Source: Anseranas semipalmata (lineage: Eukaryota > Chordata > Aves > Anseriformes > Anseranatidae). From it: a stretch of DNA of 64,000 nt. The stretch covers positions 1 through 64,000 of the forward strand of contig VXAA01004380.1 of NCBI GenBank assembly GCA_013399115.1, written 5' to 3'. A program made the translations under genes and the position numbers. The notes beneath the pieces were generated by a model that searched no databases, had not been told where the DNA came from, and saw nothing but the letters and a program-made list of their open reading frames with translations. Below, in pieces: positions 33,561-45,385 of the stretch; the first letter of the stretch is position 1, and each line of letters begins with the position of its first letter.

Positions 33561-35429
33561 TCAATATATGTTATGCAGCTGGTAAACTCCAAGCATTCAA
33601 GCGGTTGACTGACAGCAAGAGCGAAATATTTCCCAGGGGGAGTAAGAGAGTAACTGATAGTGTATCATAATGCCTGGAGCAGAATTAATTTAAATTTGCT
33701 AATAAGTTTTGTTCCAGGAATTACAACACTGAAGAATATTTGTTTAAATTTTGCTTTATGTCAGGTAAGGCTTTTTTTTTTGTGCTAGCACTATGGATGT
33801 TTTTCATAGCATTGGGAGATGTTTTAGGGTGTTTTTTTTTTCCCTATAACATTCCATATCTTCCTATCATAACAAATCTTTTAATTGTAGATTATAACAA
33901 GGTTTACGGGCATCCTAAAAATATCTCTGGTATCTGCAGCTTTATTAGTGAGCAAAAGGGCTCCAGCTTCACGCTTACACCGGGGCTTTAGCTCGCTCTG
34001 TCTGTGACATGCTATTAACTTGTAGAGCTCACCTTTGTCAGGCAGTGGTATTTAGCAATGTTTCAGAAAAGGATTAGGGAAATGTGTGGACGAAGATGGC
34101 TTCTGTTGTTGTAGTACAGTAAAATCACCGAGACTATCAATCCCTTCTCCTCAGGGCGTAATCATATTGCCAGCTGGGTGTTTATGTAGGGTTTTGTCAC
34201 TGGCATCGCATAACTCATCTGACAAGATGAATTATGCGGATTGTATGTCTTCTGAAGCACCGAAGTGCCGCCCGATGTCCACGCACACACACAGCCTCTT
34301 CAAGGCACGAACGGGCGGCTTGTCTGCCACGTCCTCCGTCCCAAAGGTGCCTCCAAAACGGGGGCTGCTGTCAGCTGCTGAGAAGAAGGTGAAACAGGAA
34401 AATTAAGCAAATCCGGACATGAGACAGAAAAGCTGGCAAAACTCGCAGCTAAGACAAGCCAAACAAAAAACTTTTAATATTTTACTTCCGTGTCAAAGTA
34501 AGCACTTCTCTGCCAGCAGGCAGGCCAGCCGGGTTCTGCCAGGTGGGACATACCCGAGCTCTGCTCTTCGTGGGCAGAACAAGGGAGTGCAGCCTGTTGC
34601 TTTCTGTGGGTGCAAGCCGTGCACAGCTCTGTTTGCTGTGAGGGACTTCTCTCCACTTCTGCCAGCGGTGAGCGGGATCTGTTAGTCCTGAAGGGCTGTC
34701 CCTGTTATCTCATTCTCCTGGGAAACGGGGGGGACAATTTTGCCAGGGGTCGCCTATATTGTGTCATGCCACTCGTGAATTTGGTCTTTCAGGGCTATAG
34801 AGTGCCCCGTGTTCAAACCCTGAAGGGGCAATTGCAATGAGTACAGGCTGATATTCTGGCATTTGTAAGGCTTCAGCTGTGAGAAGAAGCCCTTGGTTTT
34901 TGGTAGATGAGTTTTCTAACCAATACAAAAGTGCTCGTGTAGTTCTGGAAGTGCAGTTTCTCTGCTTTTCCAGAGCAGAAAATCTTCCCATGCTTGATGT
35001 GTTTGCTCAGCAGCACAAACTTCCCTTCTAATTATCTGCTCTATTTGTGGTTCTTGACCTCAGCTGCATCAGTAACATGGAAGGTCTGTGAATCAAGCCC
35101 TGGCGTGCTGAACTGCCATTTGGACAGTTTTTATGAAACAATATAAAGTGAACCTGTGCAGGCAGGAGGATGGGCCTTGAAAAACCCTTTCTATTATGCC
35201 TGTGCTGATGTTGGGTGACTGGCGTTGCACTGGTTGAAATAACGAGAAACCCATTGACCATAACAAGTTGTTTATCCTGGTCTTAAGCTTCCCTCAGAGG
35301 TTTTCCTGTAACTGTGCCGCATTAGCACAGGGGCCGCAGGCCTATGGACACCTTCAAACAGAGAAGCAAAAGCAATGACAGGGGCTCGTGGACAGCATCC
35401 ACAGTTGACTGAACAGCCTGAAAGGCTTG
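33561..35429. other. Non-coding, nothing recognised
   Basis: T runs lie at 33772-33781 and 33833-33841. The plus frame 34086-34406 opens with GTG. Its basic tail looks superficially protein-like, but no family, donor site or second exon was found. Confidence 0.45.
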
Positions 35430-35960
35430 GAAAACCCAGGGGGACATCTGCCAGCGTGCCTGCAGGCTGGGAGCCGGGGCCGTGTCAGCGGGCAGGATGC
35501 GTGTATCCCTGGAGCTGCGGGTGACCGGGTCCCTTGCCTTTTCCTGCCCTTCATCCCAGCCTGGCCTCGTCTCGCAGCTGAGCTAGCCGGGGAGAGCGTC
35601 TTGGCGTCGGTTTTGTTCTGGGTTTTACCAGCCGCATGTCTCCGCACCAGTGCAGCTCCCTGGGAAGGCGGAGAGGGAGATGGTGTTGCGGGTGTACCCG
35701 GGTTTTGGTTGCTGGTGACCATGCTTTGGGCTCGGGAGCAGGAGGATCTGCAGAGGGCAGGGCACGATGCGCTGCCGGCAGCCAGCCGTTGCGGAGGAGG
35801 CTGCCGTGCCCGGCGCTCCTGCTGGGCGGTGAGTGCAGCGAGGGAAGCCGTGACTGCAGGCGGGCAGCTGTGGTTGCATCTGGGAGCGACACCGGGACGT
35901 AATCTTGCCTGCTGAACTGGAAGAGAGCGTTTTTCCTTGGTGCGATCTGCCTGCAGCGCT
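35430..35960. other. GC-rich patch with overlapping open frames
   Basis: About 530 bases of elevated G+C with moderate CpG. Frames of 162 (plus, 35427-35915), 204 (minus, 35354-35968), 198 (minus, 35625-36221) and 113 (minus) codons overlap on both strands, as expected where stops are rare. The translations are Ala/Arg/Pro/Gly-rich with no motif. A diffuse CpG island or GC-biased recombination patch is possible. Confidence 0.4.
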
Positions 35961-38900
35961 GACGGCACGTATTGTGAGGCTTGGCAAATGCCTAGCCACT
36001 CCTTTCAGGTGAGGAGGTGCTGGCATCCTGGCTAGCTCCTCGGTCTGAGCACGGTGAACTGAAATGCATTTTACGTGCCCTGGAGTGAAATCTGCGCTGT
36101 GACAGAAGTCCCCCTGACTTTGGAGGAGAACAGAAGTTCCCTCTGTATATGCACTGCATGGTGCGGCGTTTGTCTTCTGGTTGGAGAAACAACTGCTAAG
36201 TGAGAGGGAGTGTTCCCACATAACCCTGTTAATGGGTTTCTGTTTTTATGCAGGTGGCAAAAAAAAAAAGGAAAGAACTTGGTCTGGCAGACCGTTAGTT
36301 GAGAGGCATGCCTTCCAAAGGCTTTCTAGATGGGACTCACTTTCTGATCTATGCTACGGTAGGATTTTGACTATGTATGAATCCCTTTGCCTTTTATAGG
36401 AGGGGTGTATATCCAGGTGTACCCTGCACACTGTTACTGTATTTCCCTGCAGGTATCATTTCTTTTTCTTTTGAGTATCCACAGTCATGTTCCCCAGGTA
36501 AATGCTTTCCTTGTTATTCTCTGCATAGATAAGAGCTCCATCATGCTCAGCTTAGATTTTTCCTTTTCCAGTTTCAGGCTGCTTCTCACTTTTATCCTTG
36601 AATTCCTCTTCTCCCCTGCCCCCTGGTATTTATAGGCTACTGCCATCTCCTTTCTCCACCAGTTTCCAAGCCCCATGCCTCCTGTTCTCCATTCCCCCTC
36701 TATGGGAGACACCTGCACTGCTGCTGTAGCAGGGAAGGAGGTGGGAAGAGCGCGCATTTCTCAGGTTGTGCCGGTCCCGTTACATGATGAAGCCGCTGTC
36801 TCCTGTCAGGGGGCAGTTTTCTCTGCTTCCACATCCATTTGCACTCGGCCTGGGCTGGACTGAAGTATGTTAAGTGAATCCTAGCTGGGGCCGTAGATTC
36901 TGTTTATGTGGCAGTTATGAAGTCTGAGGTACTTTTTGCAGATATGAGTGGTTTTTTAAATCTCGGAGCAAGCTTTCTTTCACAGATCAAATGAAAAATG
37001 GAGACATGTTACAGCTTCTTCATTTGCACACTTCTCCAGGCCTTTTGGGTGCGTTCTGCTTAAGGGATTTTCTGACCTTATCCTCTTGGTGGGAACATTT
37101 TGGCATGGTCGCTGGTAAGAGCAGGGACCGCAGTGCCCCAACCCTCGCACAGGAGCTCCGCTGGGGACAGCCCCAACCTCAGCCGGTGTCCTGGTGCCAG
37201 CAGTGCCAGACATCTCCACCTGCCCTGCTGCCGGTTCCAGTCGCTGGCCTGCATGGCAGCATGGATGGAGCAACTGCATCAACATCTCCTGAAGCCCCTG
37301 CTCGACACACTGTACCTTTTGGTGTGGGCAGACTCCATCTCCAGGGACAGGCTCTCCACCTCCCCAGGCTGAGCAGTGGTGGCTCTTCTTTGCTCTGAGC
37401 TCTGTCCTGGTGCCCCGAGCACCTTCTAACGGCAGACAGACACGTGCGTGCCTCCCTGTAGTTGGTGCTGGTACCTTTGGCGAGGAGCCCTCTCGTCAAT
37501 ATTTCAGTCTCCGCTCTCTCCGTAGGTGAGGAGGAGCAGAACGGGGCGATGGGCTGGTTTGGCTGGAGGTGCTGCCTGGAGGCCAGTTGCCGCCCCAGCA
37601 GAGCTGTGCTGTGCCCGCAGCCCTGCCTGCAGAGCTCGGGGCTGTAGCTGCGATAGCCTCACGTGGAGCTTAGTTACCCTCAGCATCCAAGTCTTTCCAG
37701 GAGGCTGCGATGCTTACAAGAACGGATGATTATAATGGCTACTCTATGAAGGGCCAAGGTTAATCTGTAGAGATCACACGCTCGCACGTGCCGATTGGTG
37801 TCTGTCACGTTCGCCATGCCCGTTCCTCCGTGACCTCCCATCCTTGGTTTGTCTTTGTCTTTCCCTGCACTCGCTGGGGAGGAGGGATGGCTTTCTCTGA
37901 GCTTATGTGGCACCTGCACCTGCCTCCAGTCCTGGGTGCTACAGGGAGTAATAGAACTAGAAACTCCGTGCCTACTGACTGTTTCCCCCAATTTTGGGGC
38001 AGTAGATTCAGTTGCTCCAAAGTACAACAATCCAAACACTCTTGTTATACAATGTTTTTGTAAAGTTGCTGACTGCAAATAGCACCTCCTGAATGCCTGA
38101 ACTGAAGGGATCGAAGACAAAAAGTAAAATGGCAGCTGAAGATTATGACTCAAATTTATTGGAATTTTTTGTCAGTTCAGAGAAAAGCTGTCTACAAATT
38201 CTGCATTGGAAGGACTAAGATATACTGTTACGGCTTAATGCTGCCTGCCTCAAACTCAAAGGTTTTAGTGAGTTTTAATTTCTGATCATCTCTGTTTCTT
38301 TTTTTTCCCATGTTTTGAATTAAAAAAGAGAAAAAATCCGTGGGGAGAATTTCAGTTTGCCAACAGGGTTTTTTTCCAAGCGAAAATAATTCAGGACAAT
38401 CAGTGCTTGGCAAAACTGGCACCTATGGACGGAGCACACAGCAGAGCCCATACGTGACTCCAGCGCTCAGCGGTTGAATGGTTCAGACTCCAGCTTGGGC
38501 CAGCATATTTCGTACAGTCACTGCAGGGAGAAAGCGATGGGGGAGGAGAGGGCAGAGGCTGGTGCTAATGCTTTTAATTTCTCATTTGCTATCAGGCAGC
38601 ACCATATGGAGCAGAGTGGAGCATATAGAGGAAAGAGGGATGGATGGCATTTTTCCCTTGAGCTTCTTGTAGAAGACAAGGAAAGTGAATTCTCTGCAGG
38701 TAGCTTGAGCCTTGCCAGGAAAGTGGCTTTTATGATTGCTAATGGTGGTGAGGACATTTTTTAATCAAATGTGTGGGCTTTTGGATTTTTTGTTGTTGCT
38801 CTTAATAGGATGAGTGGGATTGACTTATGCCACTCTGATATTTTTGTAATGTCAGTGCATTATTTTCTTACAGCACTCAGAAGTACGCTAGGCAGTTGTC

Positions 38901-41331
38901 ACAATCAAATATTATTTATTTGGAGACTCTGCAGGATGCCCAGGCATCTGAATGGCTCTAAAAGAAACACTGCTGCTTTGACTGATTGTGCAATGGCACT
39001 TTTCCTCCCAGCTGCGTCTCATAATCTCTGACTGCCAGCAGACCTGCGGCGAGCAGAGACACTTTCCGTGCTCAGCTGCTTCTCCTCCGATGTCTCTTCC
39101 TCCCACAGGTTGCATCACGGAGGGTGCCTGAGAGCTGGTGCGAGCCCTGAGCTCCTCTGTAGCACTGGGAAGACACAAAGGATGTGAGTGTGAGTGGAGG
39201 CTTGGGACGAGCTTTTCAATGAACTTTGGAACTGTGACATCCTGAACCTAACGCTGTGCCTGGTCCATGTGAACCAGGCTGCTTTGTGTTAGCCGGGAGG
39301 CCGCAGCACAGAGCCCCTCCTGTGCCCGGGCAACGGGACCGAAAATTGCGTGCGTGTGTGTAGACAGACGGTGCTCCTCTGGCTCCCAGTGCCTCTGCTT
39401 GCGGGGTGCCTCTCCAGCCCTGGGGAGCAGCTAAAGCTGTTGGCGCGGCTGCTTCAGCTCCCTTCCAGCCTCACACACCCTCGGCTCAGCACGCTGCAAA
39501 TTTAAATGATTTAAAAAGCATTATTTGCCAGCTTCCCTCTTTAATAGGGATTAGTCTATCTTCTGTCTTATTCCTTGCGCTGAGGTCATCATTTCATAGC
39601 TGCAAGGCTGTGACCTCAGGACTCCAGCTCTTAATTATATTTTAGGACTGCTTTCCTTATCCATAATGGATTTACAATGCAGTCAGAATTGAAAAGTGAG
39701 GTCTGTAAAAGACTGGGTTGAGGGTAGCTCAAAAAAAACCCTCAACCTTCTCCCACGAGCCTGATATGCATCTCCCTCAACAAAAGATATGCATACATAT
39801 GTCAAAAATGTTCATCTTGGTATGGTTTTGAAATAGAGAGTTACTTGGTGTCCAACTACTGATCTTCCTGTAGGAGTTTTACCTTCTCTAATCCATTCTC
39901 AAAAGCCTCAGCACGTTCTCCACAACGGTAAGTAGATGTTTGAAACAGGTCAGTGTGTGCTGGGGGTCTCGTCTGTCTTGCATATTCAGGTCCTTTGAGC
40001 AGCAGCATCCACCCACAGATGTTTGGAAAAGCCTTTTAATGGAGAGGGTGAGAAAGTGCGGTGACTGGTTTCATGCTTCTGCTCCCCCCGTGCAGTGTCT
40101 GTAAATCTGAAAGAAGCTTGGGCAGTCCCCAGTGAGGGGTAGCGGAGGAATGTCTGGTGCTCCCAACAGGTGTGGGCTGGGAGAAATGGGCACAGGAAAT
40201 CTAGGAAGCAGCCTGGTGCGGGTGCCAAGCCCGCCAGGCCTTGTGGCCCCAGTCATGTCTCGCTGTCCCAAAGTAGGCGGTAGTTGGTATGTTTGGATGT
40301 TAAACATACTGCTGCTGCTCTCGGTCTGCATGTACACGTGTTCCTGGCCTCTCTGGTGGCTGCCTGTTCATGTTCATGCGTTAGGCCCTGGAGTAGGTGT
40401 GAAGGAACTTGTTTTCCTTTGCTGAGAGAAGTGTGTACAGAGGATGCTGTCTCCCGATCAAAGCAGAAGATGAGGATTCAGGGTTTGTGCTCTGCCTTCC
40501 CTTAGAGTTCACTGTTCAGTACCGTACTTTTTCTATGCCCGCACTGCAAAATGGAGGCAGGGCCTGAGTGAAAGCAGAGCGGTGAGTCGTGTTGCTTCAC
40601 AGCGCTGAGGGACACGCGCAGGTATCACACACCATGATATCTGGTGTGCATGTTTTTGAAGGTGAGAGAGATCTGTGCTGAATCTCTGGGTATCTGCCAA
40701 TGCAAATCTGTTAAATCTGCTGGGAAGCATTTAGCATACACGCTCAAACTCTCGAACTTCCAAATTTGTGCAGAAAAAGGGCTTGCTTAGGCTCGTTGCT
40801 GATCTGCGAGAGGTGCTGGCTTCCCCCGTCCGGCTGGCAGCCTTCCCGGGCTGAGCATCCAGGTCCCGAGGCAGTGGTCACAGATCACGTCACCTCGGGG
40901 AAAGACCCACGCACAGTGCTCAGGATAGCAGGGGAGGCGAGGAGGTTGGATCGAGGCTTTCAAGGAACTGACAAGAAAGGAGGTGGGTGACCTTGAATTG
41001 AAGGGGTCTGTGTCCTGTTTCTAATCTGAACCTCGCTGGATCAGGACTGGCTGAAAATGATTCTCTTCTGCCGGTTGCTCAATGGCCTGTATGAAATGCA
41101 ATCGACAGATTTAGCCGCGATGTTGCCAAGTCTTCAGGCTCCCTGTGAGTAACACAATTCTGGCCCCTGCTGCGCAGAGCCTCTCCTGCTGTAATGGGAG
41201 GCATTGCTTGCTTTCCATGATATTGCTGGGGAGGAAGACAGTTTTCTACCCCACACAATGACTCACAGATGAGAGAAACACAAAGCCACAAGCTCACGGG
41301 CTAAGTTTAGTCTGTTTAGTTTGCTGTGTGC
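35961..41331. other. Non-coding, no recognised feature
   Basis: Over 5 kb read on both strands with no defensible exon. 36985-37680 is GC-richer with overlapping frames. 37680-38153 minus (157 codons) is unrecognised. 38260-38340 has T and A runs. 39300-39500 is GC-richer with a short GT run (39350-39360). 39500-39660 and 39730-39840 are AT-rich. Confidence 0.45.
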
Positions 41332-41343
41332 GTCTCATGAGAC
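41332..41343. repeat. 12-bp perfect palindrome GTCTCATGAGAC
   Basis: A self-complementary 12-mer in a repeat-free AT-rich stretch (41283-41420). A second perfect inverted repeat, GCCTAAATTAGGC, lies at 41900-41912, followed by TTTAGGAGTG. That combination resembles another old palindromic repeat but is too short to assign. Confidence 0.6.
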
Positions 41344-44300
41344 CGCTTTCATACAATTTATACTAACTCTCATTCTTCATTAAGATGGCATTGTGTTGTT
41401 TTGCATAATATAAGGCTATGCCAGATAATGCGAGGCATAGGCTGCAGGAGCTAGGATCATCCTGCCCAGCTGCAGGCGCCCAGCTGCCGGCGGTGGCTCT
41501 CTTTAGGGCTCAGCTCCTTGTGGTCAGGGACCATGCTTTGAGATGGCAACAGCCCTGGGGCTGCAGCGGGACGTCAATGGGAAGGGAGGGAGGTGATGAG
41601 GCTCCTAACTCGGGCAGCTTGGTGATGAACCTGAAGTTGTACTCGGTCAACTTTCCTCAGAAATGACTTTGATGGAAAAAGTTGGATAATTCCATGCTTC
41701 AGGCTCACAATTTGCTGGTGACTTTGCAGTGTGCTTTGCAGAGTGTAAAGGACTGGCTCGCTGATGGGATGCACCGACAGGAGCACAGGGCAGAAAGGGA
41801 GCAATTCAGGTGCTATCACAGGGAAAGGGCGGTATTGAGGTAGGACTCTGGGTATTGTGCCAGTGTTAGCTTTACTGCAGTGCTTTCCATATTTCATGTG
41901 CCTAAATTAGGCTGTCTCTTTAGGAGTGTCTCTGTAGGAAAGATGCTTCTTGTGTGCCTCAGAACTGCCGAGCTCTGCTTGGGTAAGGTCTGAAAGGGTA
42001 AGTCTAGAAAATAAACTGAGACAGCAGGATGCTTTCCACCAGATACGAAGTTTATGCTTGGAAATGGGGCACAAGCCATGTCTTAGGCATTGCCAAGGAG
42101 CCTCTGTAGTGCTCAGGGCTGACTTTCCACTCTGAGCCTCAGCTGGTTCAGTTACATTTGAAAGTTCCCATTCAGTGGATGTTTACCCTAATACAAAGTG
42201 AATTTGCATCTCATTTGCAACTCTTTCTTCCAGTGCTACTGCCCGTTTCATTCCCCTGAGACATTTACATGACCTCTGGTTTGATCCAGTCTCTCTGTTA
42301 GGAGGTGAGTCCTTGCTGTGTTTCACTGCAGATCAAGTAGGCCAGCACTTTCCCAGGGGTTAAACATTCAGTGCTGCTGAGACATATGATATGAGCAAAG
42401 GTTTTATCACAAGGTGTGAAAACTGCTTTCCTGCTCCTGCCTCCAGGAGCATTGCTTGGGCACGGCTTGGTCCCCGCGCTGAGTTTCGAACCAGCAATGC
42501 GCAAAAAAACCGCAGGTGGCAAACCACTGAAGCAGCAGAAGGAGCAACAGGGCAGTGAGAGGCTAAGCACGTTGGCTTTGCAATGTCTTGAAGGATCTTT
42601 GGATGCCAGAAGAGGTGGCTGAGGAGGCATAAAGATCCTGAAGGGCAAACAGTGAAGTCCAGCCCCATGGAGCTGTGGATGAAGCCCCACATTACCACCT
42701 CCTCACTGACCTCTTCCTCTTCTTCCTCTTCCCAAGGCAGCTGACACAAAGCAGGTGGAAGGGACAGCATTTGTCCACAGACGTTGCCGTACTGACTGCT
42801 TAATTTAGCAGTCACTTTGGCAATTCCTCAGTGCCCAAAGCTGTCAGAAGAACCTTCCATGTGGTGAGAGGAAAAATAAACAAGTCAAAGGCTTCATTAG
42901 GGAACAAGTCCATCGGTCGTGACTGGGGGGNTTGCTTTCTGGGGCTCCGTAGCAGGTTTTCCTGTCTTGTATCCTTTGCATTCGCCTCACCTTGGAGTTG
43001 TTTCTGTTGACCCCAGTGTAGCTGTCACACAAGCATAAATTGGATGAGAGCTAATTAACTGTCAAAACCCAGGGCAAAAGACAATAAACCCCTGCTTCAC
43101 CTTCTGGTGGGTTTTAGTCTTTTCTCTTTGATGTGACAGCTTGTCCTCCATTCCTTTTGCAAACAGCTCACCATCGCAGAGGAAATGCAATACAGCAAGG
43201 CAATCACTTATCGCCAGTGACAGCGAATAAACATGAAAAATGAGCTTTGAAACACTAAAGGACAATGATCAGAAAGATTTCTTCTTTCATCCTAAATCAT
43301 GACGTTTAGCACTCAGCTGTAGTATTATAAGTTATTTATAAATGTCTTGGCCTGTTAGGAAATATATGTTTTTATATAAAGATAAATAATGTTTTTAATC
43401 AGATGATAAATGTACATGCTCTGTGTGGGGAGGGAAAATGGGGGGAAACCTGCCCGGCCTCAGTGTAATACACGGATATTTACGGGGAGGCACCTCACCA
43501 ATGAAAATATTATCAACCGACATTTGCTTCTAAGCATGTGTAAAACAAACATGTTTACGTTACAGGAAAGCTAATCAAAATTTCTGACGGAACAATTTTC
43601 TGTCAGGAAATGCAGTTTCATCAAAATCAGAATGTCTTGTTGAGAGGTGTCAATTGCACAGTTATTTTCAGCTGAGGAACATTTTTGTTTTGCTTTGCTA
43701 AGGTAAAATCCTTGTTTCAATGTTTGTTTGGATTCTTCAAAAAATGTTGATATACTTTAAGAGGATTTAATTTGTTATATTGCTTTGACATTCTCAAAAC
43801 AAAGTGTTTAAATGTATCAATATGGATGGGTTCAAAACTGGATTTTTTTGGACTGTTGTTTCATGAGAAATTTTAAATTTTTTTGGTTCTGATTCAGTGT
43901 AAAAACATGCCAAAATGTCAGTTTTTCATATGACAGAACTTATGTTTTTTACTCCACTCCAATTATAGCATTTGAATTTTGAAATTCAAAGAAGCGGAGA
44001 GAAACAGGAGGCGTGAACAAGATGTGTTAAAACCACATCCCCCCCCCACCCCATACACATGAATCAGCTTTGGAAAACTCAGCATTTTCCAATGTTGTTA
44101 CTGGAATTAGAAAACTGGCGGATTATTATTTCCATGCTATTGTAGGCACATTCCTGGGCCCTCCGGGGCACGTTTCATCTGGGAAAGCTGAGTCCCTGCA
44201 CCTGAACACTGGCTACAAACGCCCCATCCCACTGAAGCAATTCCCATTTCTGCAGCTCATGAAGATCTTAGGTCATTTTAGGCAATTGAGTATTCAGAAG

Positions 44301-45301
44301 TAATGGAAGCTGCTGTTCTTTGCAGGCTCTGGAGTGTCCTGCTGTCTTTGGGGACTATATTATGGAGTCTGAGGGTCCTCTGTGCAGCAAAGCAGCTGTC
44401 TGGAGGTGCTCTTGTCTGCTCCAAGCCTGGGAGGCAGGGCTGTGCAGGCAGCAGAAGCTGCCGTACCTGTGTTTGTGCCTCCCGTGGCTCCGGGCTGGGT
44501 CAGGCAGCCTCAGTGCCTCTCACCAGATTTGGGTTAAAACTCTGAGAGCGGAGAGTTGGGTGGGAACAATCCAATAACTGCATTTGTGAAAGCATACTCA
44601 CTTATGTTAAATAAAGTTGACAGCAGAAAAATGAAGAGATCTGAACACCCTCTCCCAAACAGCAGTAATGGTGCATCTGCTGTGCTAGCAGCTTTTATTT
44701 AAAAATTAGTCCCAAGTCTTCCATATACTATTTAAGGGGGTAAGAATGCTTATGCATGATTTATTTTCTTTACAAATAAGTTCTAGCACACTTTGAAGTA
44801 GTCAGTGAGCAGTTATAAGCTCATATATTCAATGTTTGTTTTATCTTGCTCTATGGTTAATAGGTATAATACCTTTGGAAAGTTTTTTCTTTGAAATATA
44901 AAACTTTACCTTTTTTTGCAAACACAGGCAAAACTGAAATGCAGAAAAAGCCAGGTTGAAAACAAGGTTACATTATTGCCTCAGCACCCCCTTGCCACTG
45001 CACGCTCTTTGGGTTATTTAATCTGTTTCAAGGTTAGGGCAACCTGGCTTAGAAAGTCTTTAAGGGGGAGTGTAAATCATCAGAAAATTAGGCTTTTAAC
45101 AAGTATGATGAACACAGATTTACTCCATCTAAAACTAAACCTGAAACTAAAATTATGTGCAACAAAGGTATTCTCTTACTTAATTACAGGGTTTTGGCAG
45201 CAGTTTTACTCCAAAAAGCAAATAATGTCACCAGTTGTTGCAAGCCAGCCTGAATAGGAACTTGTTCATACTCTCCTTTTCCACGCTTTTTCATGTTATG
45301 C
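41344..45301. other. Non-coding; tracts and one ambiguous base
   Basis: A CTTCCT-type pyrimidine tract lies at 42710-42735, where the minus-strand translation becomes a Glu run. A single unresolved base N is at 42931. A C run lies at 44039-44047. 43240-43430 and 43500-43990 are AT-rich and repeat-free. Frames are all under 152 codons and unrecognised. Confidence 0.45.
42931..42931. other. Ambiguous base (N)
   Basis: The only non-ACGT character in the window, directly after a run of six G. It is likely a base-call or consensus ambiguity at a homopolymer rather than a gap. Confidence 0.95.
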
Positions 45302-45385
45302 TGTAGTAAATCTGTGGCAGCTCTACTGAATTCCCTGGGAAGTGACTTTGGATTAACACAGGTGGGATGACAAAGGGATTTGGCC
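45302..45385. repeat. Palindromic MITE-like relic
   Basis: TGTAGTAAATCTGTGGCAGC, then TCTACTGAATTCCCTGGGAA, GTGACTTTGGATTAACACAG and GGATTTGGCC follow the family order. In it, a GGTGTAAATC arm and a CTCCATTGAATTCAATGGAG-type core lead to GATTTACACTGGTGTAA and AGAATTTGGCCC. Both arms are diverged but the order and spacing are kept. Confidence 0.45.

Noticed and set aside
34086..34406. Plus-strand frame with a basic, protein-like C-terminus
   Set aside because: GTG start, no family similarity, and no supporting exon structure.
35354..36221. Overlapping 204, 198, 162 and 113 codon frames
   Set aside because: Open on both strands in several frames at once, which reflects the GC-rich patch and not coding selection.
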